Below are positions 9,469 to 19,677 of a stretch of 64,000 bases of DNA, piece after piece (position 1 is the stretch's first letter; every line of letters starts with the position of its first letter). The notes below the pieces were generated by a model. It made no database searches. It had not been told where the DNA came from and was given only the letters and a program-made list of their open reading frames with translations. The position numbers were made by a program, and so were the translations under genes. Origin of the DNA: JAJFUV01 sp964384215 (GTDB lineage Bacteria; Acidobacteriota; Terriglobia; Bryobacterales; Bryobacteraceae); assembly GCA_964384215.1 (NCBI GenBank), contig CAYLLB010000008.1, forward strand, positions 67,216-131,215, written 5' to 3'.

Positions 9469-12400
9469 ATGCGCGCCGCAGTTTTGGTCGTTGTGTTCGC
9501 GGCTGCCACATTCGCGCAATCGATCGCCGAAATGCGCCGTGACTTCGCCGATCCTCCGTCCGAATTCCGCCCCATGCCCCTCTGGGTGTGGCACGACGAG
9601 ATGCGCTGGGAACGCCTCGGCGAGCAACTCGCGCAGTTCAAGCAGCAGGGCTTCGGCGGCGTCTTCGTGCATCCACGTCCCGGTCTTATGACCGAGTACC
9701 TGGGCGAAGAGTGGTTTCGCCTGTGGCGCCGGTCGGTCCAGGAGGGCAAGCGTCTGGGCCTCATCATCAACATCTACGACGAGAACAGCTATCCGGCCGG
9801 CTCTGCCGGCGGACACGTTCCGGCGCGCGCGCCCGATACCGCCGTGCAGGCTGTCCAACCGCTGCTCGATGTCCCTGCCAGCCGCATCCGCTGGAATCCG
9901 CATACGACCGTGAGTGTCTTTGCCCTTACGAAGAACGCCGCGGGAGAGATTGTCGCCGCCCGCCAAGTCCGTGGGCCGGAGGAGACGAAGCCGGGCGAAA
10001 CGTACACGATTTTCAACTTGTACCGTTCGCAGGCCACGCCATGGTACGCGGACCTTCCCTACGTGGACCTCACGCATCCCTCGACCGGCCGCATGTTCCT
10101 GGAGACCACCTTCGAACCATACAAGAACCATGTCGGCGGCGATTTCGGGAAAACGGTCCGTTGGGCCTTTGATGATGAACCGCTTCTCACTTCCGGCGTC
10201 GCCTCCCCCGGCACGGTCCAGGGCGTGCCGCTCAGCTACAACACGCTCGCCGAATTCCGCAAGCGCAACGGCTACGACCTGGCCGGTGAACTGCCATCCC
10301 TCTACTGGGACATCGGCGATTGGCGCAAGGTCCGCTTCGACTATTTCCAGACGCTGCACGACTTGTGGAAAGAGAACTACTTCGAGCCAATCTATTCCTG
10401 GTGCACCCGTAACAATATTGGATTCACCGGACACTGGATGGAACACGAGTGGCCTGTTCCTTGGACTTCACCCGCCGACGCTTCTTTTTACGCCTATGAG
10501 CACATGCCGGGCATCGACATGCTGAGCGGGTTGCAGGCATTGGGCGTTCGCACCACGGGGCGCGACCCGTTCTACCTCTTCACTATCCGCCAGATGACCA
10601 GCGTCGCCGAGCAGTTGGGCCGCCGCGCGCTGGCGGAGAGCTTCGGCGTTTCGGGCTTTGACGCGGACTTTGAGCACTTCAAGCGCATCGGCGATTGGCA
10701 GATGGTGCATGGCATCAATCTCATCAACTCCTGCCAGAGTTGGGGCACCGTGCGCGGCGCGCGCAAGCGCGACTACCCGCCCACGTTCACCGATGCCTCC
10801 GGTTGGTGGCCTTACTACCGTCTGCATGCGGACCATTTGAGCCGCGTCTCCTACATGCTCACGCGCGGCAAGGCCCGTATGCGCGTCCTCGTGCTTGAGC
10901 CGACCACCAGCGGTTTCCTCCTGGCCCGGCGCGGCATCATGCCTCCACAACTTGCAGCTATGCGCGAGGACTACTCGAACCTGGTGCAGTTGCTCGCCGA
11001 CCATCAAGTGGATTTCCATCTGGGCGACGAATACATCCTCGAATGGTTTGGCAAGATTGACGGCAAGCGTCTGGTGGTTGGCGAGCAGGCCTACGACGTT
11101 GTCGTCTGGCCTCAGCACATGGTCAATCTCCGGCGTCAGACGATGCCGTTACTTGAGAAGTTTCTTGCCGCCGGCGGACGCGTTCTCGCTCTCTCCGGAC
11201 CCGCCGCTTACATCGATGGACGTGAGAGCAAGGCCGTCCGCGCACTGCGTGAGAAGCATCCCACCGCTTGGCAGGAGGTAACGGCAGGCGAACCTCTGAT
11301 CGAAGCCATTCAACGCATCGCGCCACCGAGAGTGCGCTTCGACCTGCCGGCCCCTTCCGGAATCGGCATAGCCGAACGATTCCTGGACCATGGCGAACGC
11401 GTGCTCTTCTTCGCCAATTCCGGACCCGCGCCGTTCAAGACGCGGGCTACAATCGACGGCAACGCGCTGGAGCGCTGGGACACGCTGAATGGTGAGTCCA
11501 CAGCGGCCGCCTATCGCTCTCAAGGGAATCAGATCACGTTTGACCTCGACCTGCCGCCCGCTGGTTCGGCATTGTTCGTTGTCCGCCAGAACGGCACGCC
11601 CGCGCCGTCCGCCACTCCGCCGCGTCTCACTCCGATCTCGGCAAGCACGTGGAGCATCACACAGGAAGACGCCAACGTCCTTGTCCTCGACTACTGCGAC
11701 CTCACCACACAGGGACAACACCAAAAAGGCGTAAACACGTGGCACGCCAATTGGACCATCTGGCAGGCCCACGGCTTCGAGCGCCCTGCCTGGGACAACG
11801 CCGTGCAGTTCAAAACCCGCGTTTTCGACCGCAACCACTTTCCGCCGGACTCCGGTTTTGATGCCACTTTCCGATTCGAAGTCTCCGGGGCTGCGCCGCC
11901 CCCGAGTCTGGAACTTGCCATTGAGTGTCCGGAACTCTATCGCGTTACGGTCAATGAGATGCCGGTGGATTTCACGCGCGGCACACGCTGGCTCGATCCG
12001 CACATCATGAGCGTATCCATCCAAGCCCTCGTGCGGATTGGACACAACGCCATCCGCATCTCCGGCCGTCCATTCGATGTCCGTATGGAGCTTGAGAACA
12101 TCTATCTGCGGGGCGATTTCTCCGTGGCGAAAGCTCCGCAAGGATTCCGCATCGCGCCGGCCGCGCCGCTCAAGTTGGGTTCACTGGCTGCACAGGGCCG
12201 GCCATTCTATCCGGCAACCATCCGGTACGAAACGACCGTCGGCGTCCCAAGCGGCGCCCAGGGCCTGCACGTCGAGATGGCAAAATGGTCCGGCGCGCTC
12301 GTTGAGATTCTGCTCAATGGGAAGCGCGCCGCACTGCTCGGATGGCCGCCATACGCTGCCGACCTGCCCGCTCCCCCGGGACGTCATACCGTCGCCGTGC

Positions 12401-12582
12401 GCGTGATAACTCCGCCGCGCAACGTCTTCGGTCCGTTTCACAATTCCGGCAAAGTCCGCATGTCGGCCACGCCTGCGTCCTGGGCGAATCCGCCGAGAAC
12501 ACAGCCGCCGGGCGCGCAGTATGATGTTCTGGACTACGGCTTGTTCGAGCCGCCGCATCTGAGCGCCCAATGGAAACCGTGA
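9469..12582 (+). CDS. Secreted GH106-like glycosidase (alpha-L-rhamnosidase-type)
   Basis: 1037 residues from the ATG at 9469, preferred over the in-frame ATG at 9454 because GGGAGGTGG lies just upstream and MRAAVLVVVFAAATFAQ is then the signal peptide. The mature N-terminus has FRPMPLWVWHDEM, a QQGFGGVFVHPRPG strand and a long barrel, the layout of GH106 rhamnosidase-like proteins that are common in Bacteroidota and Acidobacteriota. The C-terminal third looks like galactose-binding jelly-roll domains (for example NAIRISGRPFDVRMELENIY). Its 3' end overlaps the next gene by 13 bp, which suggests translational coupling. Specificity for rhamnose is only inferred from the family. Confidence 0.7.
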   Translation: MRAAVLVVVFAAATFAQSIAEMRRDFADPPSEFRPMPLWVWHDEMRWERLGEQLAQFKQQGFGGVFVHPRPGLMTEYLGEEWFRLWRRSVQEGKRLGLIINIYDENSYPAGSAGGHVPARAPDTAVQAVQPLLDVPASRIRWNPHTTVSVFALTKNAAGEIVAARQVRGPEETKPGETYTIFNLYRSQATPWYADLPYVDLTHPSTGRMFLETTFEPYKNHVGGDFGKTVRWAFDDEPLLTSGVASPGTVQGVPLSYNTLAEFRKRNGYDLAGELPSLYWDIGDWRKVRFDYFQTLHDLWKENYFEPIYSWCTRNNIGFTGHWMEHEWPVPWTSPADASFYAYEHMPGIDMLSGLQALGVRTTGRDPFYLFTIRQMTSVAEQLGRRALAESFGVSGFDADFEHFKRIGDWQMVHGINLINSCQSWGTVRGARKRDYPPTFTDASGWWPYYRLHADHLSRVSYMLTRGKARMRVLVLEPTTSGFLLARRGIMPPQLAAMREDYSNLVQLLADHQVDFHLGDEYILEWFGKIDGKRLVVGEQAYDVVVWPQHMVNLRRQTMPLLEKFLAAGGRVLALSGPAAYIDGRESKAVRALREKHPTAWQEVTAGEPLIEAIQRIAPPRVRFDLPAPSGIGIAERFLDHGERVLFFANSGPAPFKTRATIDGNALERWDTLNGESTAAAYRSQGNQITFDLDLPPAGSALFVVRQNGTPAPSATPPRLTPISASTWSITQEDANVLVLDYCDLTTQGQHQKGVNTWHANWTIWQAHGFERPAWDNAVQFKTRVFDRNHFPPDSGFDATFRFEVSGAAPPPSLELAIECPELYRVTVNEMPVDFTRGTRWLDPHIMSVSIQALVRIGHNAIRISGRPFDVRMELENIYLRGDFSVAKAPQGFRIAPAAPLKLGSLAAQGRPFYPATIRYETTVGVPSGAQGLHVEMAKWSGALVEILLNGKRAALLGWPPYAADLPAPPGRHTVAVRVITPPRNVFGPFHNSGKVRMSATPASWANPPRTQPPGAQYDVLDYGLFEPPHLSAQWKP

Positions 12583-13811
12583 ACCGACGACAACTGCTTC
12601 AATCGGCCGCCCTTGTCCCCGCTTGGCCTGCGCTTGTTTCGGCCGCACCCAAGCGCATCGCCACCATCATCACCGAGTACCGTTATAACTCGCACGCTGA
12701 CGTGATCGTGGGGCGATTGCTCGAAGGCTACGATTACGAGGGACGCCGTATCAACCCACTCACGCGCGTTGTCTCCATGTACACGGATCAGGTCCCTGGC
12801 AACGACATGAGCCGCCCCATGGCCGCCAAGCACGGCGTGAAGATCTGGTCCACCGTCCACGACGCTCTCACGCTCAGTTCGGGCAAACTAGCGGTCGATG
12901 GAGTGGTGCTGGTCGGCGAGCACGGCAACTATCCTCAGAACGAGAAAGGCCAGCACCTTTATCCGCGTTACGAACTGTACAAACAGGTCATCGACGTCTT
13001 TCGCGAGTCACGGCGGGCCGTGCCTGTGTTCTGTGACAAGCACCTTTCGGTCGATTGGGACAAGGCCCGCTGGATGTACGACCAGTCGCGCGAGCTGAAA
13101 TTCCCGCTCATGGCGGGCTCCTCGCTGCCGCTGGCATGGCGCCGCCCGTCGCTGGAAATACCTCTCGGCGCCAGGATCGAAAATGCGGTGACCGTCTTCA
13201 ACGGCGACAAGGAAGCTTACGGCTTCCACGCACTCGAAACGCTGCAGTGCATGGTGGAGCGCCGCGCGGGAGGCGAAACCGGCGTCGAAGCCGTCCAATG
13301 CCTGGATGGCGAGCACGTCTGGCGCTGGACCGACGCCCATCCCTGGGCGGGGCCGTTACTCGAAGAAGCCGTAAGCCGCACAGAGGATCGTTCGCCCGGC
13401 AATATGCGCGACAACGTGAAGAAGCCCGTCCTGTTTGCCATCGAGTACTCCGATGGCCTCCGCGCTGCGGTCTACATTCTTAACGGCCACGTGGCGCAGG
13501 CGGGCTTCGCCGCCAGCTTGCGCGGCGAAAAAAAGCCCGTCTCTACCGAAGTCTGGTTGCAGCCATGGAGGCCGTTCAGCCACTTCAGTGCCCTGGTGCA
13601 TTACATCGAACAGATGATCGTCACCGGGCGCCCCGCCTATCCCGTCGAGCGCACGCTGCTCACCACAGGCATGCTGGCGGCGCTGATGGAATCCGCCTAC
13701 CGCCGCAACGCGCCTCTGGCGACGCCACACCTCAACGTCCGTTACCGCGCTCCGAAAGCATCCTTGTTTTGCCGCGGCCCCGTGCCTGCTATGGAACCCA
13801 GAAAGAGTTAG
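12570..13811 (+). CDS. Uncharacterised exported protein with twin-arginine-like leader
   Basis: 413 residues. The N-terminus METVNRRQLLQSAALVPAWPALVSA carries an NRRQLL motif and a hydrophobic stretch resembling a Tat signal. The body starts with a strand-like RIATIITEYR followed by DGVVLVGEHGNYP and later FNGDKEAYGFHALETLQC. The general alternation suggests an alpha/beta Rossmann-like protein, distantly like exported Gfo/Idh/MocA-type proteins, but no GxGxxG dinucleotide motif is visible, so no enzymatic function is claimed. Its start lies within the last 13 bp of the GH106-like gene and its stop is 6 bp before the next start, placing it firmly inside the glycan-degradation operon. Confidence 0.6.
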   Translation: METVNRRQLLQSAALVPAWPALVSAAPKRIATIITEYRYNSHADVIVGRLLEGYDYEGRRINPLTRVVSMYTDQVPGNDMSRPMAAKHGVKIWSTVHDALTLSSGKLAVDGVVLVGEHGNYPQNEKGQHLYPRYELYKQVIDVFRESRRAVPVFCDKHLSVDWDKARWMYDQSRELKFPLMAGSSLPLAWRRPSLEIPLGARIENAVTVFNGDKEAYGFHALETLQCMVERRAGGETGVEAVQCLDGEHVWRWTDAHPWAGPLLEEAVSRTEDRSPGNMRDNVKKPVLFAIEYSDGLRAAVYILNGHVAQAGFAASLRGEKKPVSTEVWLQPWRPFSHFSALVHYIEQMIVTGRPAYPVERTLLTTGMLAALMESAYRRNAPLATPHLNVRYRAPKASLFCRGPVPAMEPRKS

Positions 13812-13817
13812 CACCTT

Positions 13818-15458
13818 ATGACCTTCAAGCTTTGCACCTTCGCCCTCGCTTTACTCAGTTCCGGCGTGGCATTAGCCGCCGAAGACGCCTGGCAGCAGGC
13901 ACGAGCGAATGGCCGCATCGTGAACGACGTCCTGATCCGCGCCGGCAAGAACATGAAGGCTTGGCTCGCGTACGCCGATCCGAAAACCAAACTGCTGCCG
14001 GATCGTCTGCCCGGCATGATTCGCGGACGGATGAATAGCGAGTTGCTCTACACGCCGCACAACTCTGGCGCGGACAACTATCCTTTCCTCATCCTCACCG
14101 CTTACTTCACCGATCCGGAACTCTACAAAGGGCGCATGGTGGAAATGCTACGCAGCGAGGTCCAGTACACGGATGCACCCGGCGGTAGGATTCCAGCCAA
14201 CCTCGATCTGAAGACCTACACGCTTGGCCCTCCGAGCTTCTTCGGGGCCGGTGAGTACTGCAAGGACGGCATGGTGCCCGTCACCGAGTTCTTCGGCCGC
14301 AACCGCTGGTTCCATCGCATGGTGGACATGACCGAAGACTTCATGCTTCGCGCGCCGTTCAAGTCGCGTTGGGGCAACCTGCCTTCGGACAGTGCGGAAC
14401 TGAACGGTGACGTCCTGCAGACTCTGGCGCGTCTGATTCCGATGACCGGCGACCGCCGTTTTCTCCGCTGGGCCGAGCAGATAGGCGATGCTTACATCGA
14501 GGAAGTTCTCCCTCGTAGCAATTACCTGCCGACGGCCAAGTACGATTTTGACAAGCGCGCGCCTTCCGAAATCGCCTGGCTAGGCGACCACGGGAACGAG
14601 ACCATCGTCGGGCTCGTCCTGCTCGAAGCCATCGAAACCGAGATGGGCCTGCCCCGAGGCGAGAGCTACCGCCCCGTGCTTAGGAAAGTGCTCGACCGCG
14701 TCATCGAAACCGCCAACCCTTATGGCTTCATCTATCGCGGAATCCGCGTTTCCGACCTCAAGATCACCAACAACTACCTCACCGATTGCTGGGGCTATGT
14801 CTACGCCTCCATCTACGCCTATTACCAGGCGACCGGCGAAGAGAAATACCGCCAGGCGGTCCTGAACGTCCTCAAGAACCTCCGCCGCTACCGCGACTAC
14901 GATTGGACCAAGCCCTCCGATACCGTCGACGATCTGGCCGACTCGATTGAAGGCGCCATCTACCTGGTCGCCCACGAGCCCGTGCCGGAGGCCATTGCCT
15001 GGATCGATTACTCGATCCCCAAGATGTTCCCTTACCAGTCCGCCGAAGGTACCGTCGAGCGCTGGTACGGCGATGGAAACTGGAACCGCACGCTGTTGCT
15101 GTATGCATTGATGAAGTCGCAGGGGAGCTACCTGAAGGGTTGGAAGCCCGGCGTGGAACTCGGCGCGGTGCGGGACGGCGAAACGCTGCGCATCACCGTC
15201 AGTGCCGCCACGGACTGGAGCGGCCAAGTGGTTTTCGACTATGCGCGCCATCGCCGCATCCTGAATCTGCGCAAGGACTACGCGCGCCTGAACCAGTGGC
15301 CGGAATGGTACACCGTCGATGAGAACACGCTCTACACGATCAGGAATGCCGGCACCGGCGGGGAGTCTCTCCGCCTCGGTAGCGAGTTGATCCACGGCTA
15401 TCCCCTGCGCGTCCCGGCTGGCACAACCTGCCGCATCGAGGTGTCGCCGAAACGCTGA
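13818..15458 (+). CDS. Secreted alpha/alpha-toroid-like protein of unknown function
   Basis: 546 residues with signal peptide MTFKLCTFALALLSSGVALA. The protein is helix-rich with repeated aromatic and acidic patches (DNYPFLILTAYF, NNYLTDCWGYVYASIYAYY, TVERWYGDGNWNRTLLLYAL), a pattern typical of (alpha/alpha)6 barrels in glycoside hydrolases and polysaccharide lyases. I cannot place it in a named family. It is the last gene of the 7684-15458 plus-strand unit and ends immediately next to the stop of the convergent response-regulator gene, with no bases between the two stop codons. No terminator hairpin is visible there. Confidence 0.6.
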   Translation: MTFKLCTFALALLSSGVALAAEDAWQQARANGRIVNDVLIRAGKNMKAWLAYADPKTKLLPDRLPGMIRGRMNSELLYTPHNSGADNYPFLILTAYFTDPELYKGRMVEMLRSEVQYTDAPGGRIPANLDLKTYTLGPPSFFGAGEYCKDGMVPVTEFFGRNRWFHRMVDMTEDFMLRAPFKSRWGNLPSDSAELNGDVLQTLARLIPMTGDRRFLRWAEQIGDAYIEEVLPRSNYLPTAKYDFDKRAPSEIAWLGDHGNETIVGLVLLEAIETEMGLPRGESYRPVLRKVLDRVIETANPYGFIYRGIRVSDLKITNNYLTDCWGYVYASIYAYYQATGEEKYRQAVLNVLKNLRRYRDYDWTKPSDTVDDLADSIEGAIYLVAHEPVPEAIAWIDYSIPKMFPYQSAEGTVERWYGDGNWNRTLLLYALMKSQGSYLKGWKPGVELGAVRDGETLRITVSAATDWSGQVVFDYARHRRILNLRKDYARLNQWPEWYTVDENTLYTIRNAGTGGESLRLGSELIHGYPLRVPAGTTCRIEVSPKR

Positions 15459-16220
15459 CTAACTTACCGCCGCCTCGCGGAACACGATCGTCACCCCGTC
15501 CCCCTGGCCCTCCGCGTCAACGATGGGCGAGATGTGGGCCTCGATGCTCTTTCTGGCGCCGTCCTTTGTTCGCAGCACGGTCCGGTCCGCAGTGCATACC
15601 GCGTTGCCTTCCAACGCCACGCGCCCCAGCGGGTTCCCGATGAGCGCCCCAGTTTCACGGTCGATAGCAGTGAAGACCTTGGAAACCGGCCGTCCGAGTG
15701 AATCACGCTCCGTTCGCCCGGTGAGACTCTGGGCCGCGTGGTTGATCAGCACCACCCTGCCCCGCGCGTCAGTTACAATTACTCCATCACATAGTCCGGC
15801 GAGCGCAGCCGAAAGGTGCTGCTCCCTCCGGCAGGGCTTGTGTGGCGAGGAGTGCCGGTGCAGCGCCAGTTCCACGGCCGTTCGCAATGAACGGTCGTCG
15901 AACGGCTTCAGAACATAACCCGAGGGAAACGTGCGCTTGGCGCGTTCCACGGTGCGAACGTCCGCGAAGGCGGTCAGGTACACCACCGGAATGTCCATCC
16001 GTTCCTGCAGCGCCCCGGCCGCCTGCACGCCGTCGATGCCTCCCTTCAGCTTGATGTCCATCAACACCAGGTCGGGCGTCTTCAGCACAGCCTGCCTCAA
16101 CGCGTCCACGGCTGAAACCGCCGTGCCGCTGACTTCGTAGCCGAGTTGTTGTAGGCACTGGGCGATGTCTGTCGCCACCAACCGCTCGTCTTCGACGATG
16201 AGAATTCTCGCTTTCGCCAT
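15459..16220 (-). CDS. REC-PAS response regulator without DNA-binding domain
   Basis: 253 residues. Residues 1-120 are a receiver domain with the acidic pair in VEDE (10-12), phospho-acceptor D55 in LVLMDI, T83 and K105 in VLKPF. Residues about 140-250 form a PAS domain (GVIVTDARGRVVLINHAAQSLTGR, then GRPVSKVF and KSIEAHISPI). No helix-turn-helix or catalytic output domain is present, so it may act by protein interaction or pass the signal on. Its start lies 3 bp after the stop of the histidine kinase gene, so the two form a pair. Adjacency to the mannosidase/DUF4838 locus suggests a sensing role there, which is inference. Confidence 0.88.
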   Translation of the reverse strand: MAKARILIVEDERLVATDIAQCLQQLGYEVSGTAVSAVDALRQAVLKTPDLVLMDIKLKGGIDGVQAAGALQERMDIPVVYLTAFADVRTVERAKRTFPSGYVLKPFDDRSLRTAVELALHRHSSPHKPCRREQHLSAALAGLCDGVIVTDARGRVVLINHAAQSLTGRTERDSLGRPVSKVFTAIDRETGALIGNPLGRVALEGNAVCTADRTVLRTKDGARKSIEAHISPIVDAEGQGDGVTIVFREAAVS

Positions 16221-16223
16221 CTT

Positions 16224-16919
16224 CTATGCAGCCTCCTTCTGGTGCGTTTCGCGAAACCGCACCTCGCATTCCGTTCCCCGTTTGTTATGCTTGCGTCGCA
16301 CCACCCCGTCGATCTGTTCCGCTAGAATGCTCACCAGCCGCAGGCCCAGCGATCTTCTGCGCCCGCCGCTCCCTGTCTCCGAGAAACCCACGCCATTGTC
16401 GCGAACCGACAGCCTGAAACCTCCCGGCTCGCCGTGTAGCAGTATGTTGATCTGTCCTTTGCGCCCTCCGGGAAACGCGTGCTTGAGGCAATTGGAAACC
16501 AGTTCGTGAATGATGAGACCGCATGAAATCGCCGTGTCGATGGTCAACGCCACCGGTTCGACATCCAATTTCACCGTGACGACCTTCGCCTCCACGCCAT
16601 ACGACCGCAGGAGGTTAGTCGTCAGGCTGGCCACGTACTCCGGAAGGTCGATTCGCGAGTAGTCGCGGGCCCTGTGTAACTGCTCGTGCACGATGGCCAT
16701 CGCCCTTACTCGATTCTGGCTTTCCCGCAAGACCTCAAGCGCCGCCTTGTCCTTCACGCATGATGCCTGCAAGTTCAGCAGGCTCGAAATGATCTGCAGG
16801 TTGTTCTTCACGCGGTGGTGGATCTCGCGGACCAGCACTTCCTTCTCACGCAGAACCAAGCGCACCTCCTCCTCTGTACTTCGTTTCACAACCAGACACT
16901 CGCGATGTGGTCCTGGCAT
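16224..16919 (-). CDS. Soluble HisKA_2-type sensor histidine kinase
   Basis: 231 residues from the ATG at 16919; an upstream in-frame ATG at 17006 would add 29 residues of low-complexity sequence. A short helix leads into the dimerisation and phospho-acceptor motif EIHHRVKNNLQ (H34/H35), typical of HisKA_2 kinases, followed by a HATPase domain with an N-box region (LIHELVSNCLKHAF), DNGVGF and SLGLRLVSIL. No transmembrane segment and no sensory domain are present, so sensing must be intracellular or come from the partner PAS domain. It is transcribed leftward with the REC-PAS gene. Confidence 0.88.
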   Translation of the reverse strand: MPGPHRECLVVKRSTEEEVRLVLREKEVLVREIHHRVKNNLQIISSLLNLQASCVKDKAALEVLRESQNRVRAMAIVHEQLHRARDYSRIDLPEYVASLTTNLLRSYGVEAKVVTVKLDVEPVALTIDTAISCGLIIHELVSNCLKHAFPGGRKGQINILLHGEPGGFRLSVRDNGVGFSETGSGGRRRSLGLRLVSILAEQIDGVVRRKHNKRGTECEVRFRETHQKEAA

Positions 16920-17112
16920 CTCTCTTGTGTTCTCCACAACAAATCTGGGTACAATACGGCCTGCCGAAAGCGATTCTACTGGCGCGGTCCAGACGCCACC
17001 CCACATGCTTGAATGGAAGCCGCCTGGAATCAGTGAGATGAGAATTGTTCTACTGGTGTGACTGCGATTCGTGCACCGTCCAGAGACGATCGGTGCCCGC
17101 CGCTACGAGCCT

Positions 17113-19677
17113 CTATTGAATGCCGTACTCCGTATCCAACCTGAGGCTCTCGCCTGGCGCCAACACCCGCTCGGGACTCCACACGCAGAGGCTGACCTTG
17201 TTCTCTCCGCGGCCCCGGTACCATAGCCTGCGGATGGCGGCCTGTTCCAGGTTGAAACGGTTGACCAGCGTCAGGGAGAGCTGCGGATTGATAAGCCGCC
17301 ATTCGCGCCGCGGTTCGACGTCGCCGGGAAAGCTTTCAATGCCGAAGTACCCATTCGCCACCGGCAGCAGCGTCTTGCGCACGGTGCGCCCGCCCTCCGC
17401 AACGTAAGAGAAGTCGACCGTCGGATGATCCATGTCGCCGGGCTGGAATTCTACGCGCGACTGCAGCGCAAGCTGCACGGGACTCGCCCCATGGTTGACC
17501 GCTGTCGTGATGGTCCGCAGCAGGCGCTCGCCCGGCGGCAGTTCCAGCAACCGCCGCAATTCAAGCCCGCCGGCGCACTTGCCGGTCAGCAAAACCGATG
17601 CGCGCGAGGGTGAAGACTCCACGCTCCACTCCGCCATGTGGCAATCGGACTTCAGATAGCCTTTATGGGCCAGCAGGACGATCCCGCCCATAGCCTCCAG
17701 GTTGGAAAACCGCTCGTCGGGATCCGGCTGCCTCACGGCTTGCCGCCCCGTGCGCTTGTCCACCATGCTGATGATCCGCCCGTGGAATCCCGGCGCCACC
17801 GCCACCTTCAGAACGTCGTTCTCGATCGTGGCGACATGGTAAGTCTTCACGTATTGCGCGAACTCGCGCTCAGTCTCCTCGATCCCGTACCACTCATGGA
17901 GGCGCGGCAGCCCATAGGAACGCACCTCGGTCATGATTTCGCGGAACCTTCGCCAAAACAGGTCTGGATCGGCCGGCCCCCACGTGTCACCACGCAAGAT
18001 GAAGCGCTTGGCCTCGAGCAATTCGGTCCAATCGACCGAGAGCCTTGCTTTTCGGACGCGCCGTGCCACAGCGCCGCTCGCGGCCGCCTTCTCCGCGCCG
18101 TCGAATATGCCTTTCGCCGCGGGCAGGAAATCCGGGCCGAGTCTGGGCGACTTATAGGTCCAAATCGGCTTGCCTTTGCCCCGCGGAGCCTCGCGCACTT
18201 CCCGGTGCGTAAGCTCCAAGTACTCGCGCACCTTCGGCGAAGCGGCCCCGTAGTATGCGTCGAGAAACTCGCGCATGATCGCCCCGGCATCCGCAGATGG
18301 GTTCCAAAGCAGCTTCGCCAACAGGTACGATTTCAGTTCGCCGAACTCCGTGGTGTACCCAGGCCCGATGTCGCCCTGTAGGAACATCCCCACCACACCG
18401 TGGCGCCGGTACATGGGGATGTCCGCCGCGAGTTCATCCAGGTTGGGATACGGAAGCTGGTACTGCCAGAAATTCGTGAAGTAATGCCAGACATATAGGT
18501 GATCGGTAAGTTGCGACCACCCCTTCAGCCGGTCCAGGAAAAACCGGTTTCGCGAACACTGCTCATAGGGATGCGCCTGGCACAACCCGATGGGCGCCAG
18601 CCGGATTCGCACGTTGGAGTGCGGCCGTACTCTTAGTGGAGGAGCTTCTGTCCAACTGTAGGCGAAGGTGTCGATCAGCTTTTCGGGGTGCTTCTTTGAC
18701 ACTTCCGCCGCAATGGCGTTCACGAAACGCACCACCGGCCCCGAGTGCGCCCCGCCCTCCTCTTGCTCAACCCTCAGGCAGTTGGGGCATTCGCACCAGC
18801 CTTCAGTGTCGTTCTGCGAGACCGAGTAGATGGTGGCCTCGGGGTGCTCCCCGATCCAACGTAATACGCTCTCGATCCCCAGCCGGATCACATCGGGATT
18901 CGTCAGGCACAATTGCGCCCTTTCCGTCCTGCGGGCCCCGCCCGTGAACGAGAAGTACTCGGGATGCGAGGCGAAATGTTTGGCAGGCGAAACTAACTCG
19001 TAAAAACTGTGGCCGAACGGGTAGTAAGTGATCTTACCACCCGTGCTTTCGTCCAACGCGGAGAAATGTCCGTTGACGCGATTGCGGGCCGCCCAGTCCT
19101 TGTCCTTCGACGGACCGCTATAAAGCTCGCGGTACTCGAGTTCCGGGCTGTGCGTCTCATCGAACCCCGCGAGATCGATGGAAGCACGCTTGGGGATGCG
19201 AGCACAGTCCGGCGTGTACCAGCGGCATCCCAGGCGTTCGAGAAACTCGTAGACCGCATACATCGTGCCTCGCCTGCGCCCGCCGGCTAGAATGGTATGC
19301 CCGCCCGCGCTCTTCAGCACAAAACCTTCGTCGCCCAACTTTTCCCACGGGGCGGGAACGCGCAACCGTTCCACCGCCTCGCTCCGCCCGACCAACAGCA
19401 TCGGACCCTTCACGTCATGCCGGTCGTCTACCAAGGGCAGGCGCGCGCCCGTCATTTCAAACAGGAATCGTTGGAGTTCGTCCGCCGCGCGTTGCTCGCT
19501 CGGCGAGGCCGCGCGGGAAAGCACAATGGTATGTCCGGACTGCGCGGAGCGGATGAAGGGCGCCAACGCCAGCAACTCGCGCCGGCGGAGCGCTACTTGC
19601 CCCAGGATTGGTTCGGCCGCGATCCCATTTCGAGAATCAGCGTGCCGCCCCTGGTGAGGTCTTTGTGTGTAAACCAT
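17113..19677 (-). CDS. DUF4838 / GH67-N-like glycan-processing protein
   Basis: Up to 854 residues. The ATG at 19677 overlaps the GH92 gene by 85 bp; a TTG at 19575 (ELLALAPFI) is an alternative that would nearly abolish the overlap, so the start is unsure. The N-terminus has SEQRAADELQRFLFEMTGARLP and TMYAVYEFLERLGCRWYTP, the alpha-glucuronidase N-terminal (GH67-N) fold that precedes DUF4838 domains. Next comes a barrel with SQNDTEGWCECPNC and VWHYFTNFWQYQLPYPN. The C-terminal 200 residues look like a beta-sandwich. It is the last carbohydrate-active gene of the long leftward locus and presumably trims side chains from the imported or surface glycan. Confidence 0.78.
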   Translation of the reverse strand: MVYTQRPHQGRHADSRNGIAAEPILGQVALRRRELLALAPFIRSAQSGHTIVLSRAASPSEQRAADELQRFLFEMTGARLPLVDDRHDVKGPMLLVGRSEAVERLRVPAPWEKLGDEGFVLKSAGGHTILAGGRRRGTMYAVYEFLERLGCRWYTPDCARIPKRASIDLAGFDETHSPELEYRELYSGPSKDKDWAARNRVNGHFSALDESTGGKITYYPFGHSFYELVSPAKHFASHPEYFSFTGGARRTERAQLCLTNPDVIRLGIESVLRWIGEHPEATIYSVSQNDTEGWCECPNCLRVEQEEGGAHSGPVVRFVNAIAAEVSKKHPEKLIDTFAYSWTEAPPLRVRPHSNVRIRLAPIGLCQAHPYEQCSRNRFFLDRLKGWSQLTDHLYVWHYFTNFWQYQLPYPNLDELAADIPMYRRHGVVGMFLQGDIGPGYTTEFGELKSYLLAKLLWNPSADAGAIMREFLDAYYGAASPKVREYLELTHREVREAPRGKGKPIWTYKSPRLGPDFLPAAKGIFDGAEKAAASGAVARRVRKARLSVDWTELLEAKRFILRGDTWGPADPDLFWRRFREIMTEVRSYGLPRLHEWYGIEETEREFAQYVKTYHVATIENDVLKVAVAPGFHGRIISMVDKRTGRQAVRQPDPDERFSNLEAMGGIVLLAHKGYLKSDCHMAEWSVESSPSRASVLLTGKCAGGLELRRLLELPPGERLLRTITTAVNHGASPVQLALQSRVEFQPGDMDHPTVDFSYVAEGGRTVRKTLLPVANGYFGIESFPGDVEPRREWRLINPQLSLTLVNRFNLEQAAIRRLWYRGRGENKVSLCVWSPERVLAPGESLRLDTEYGIQ

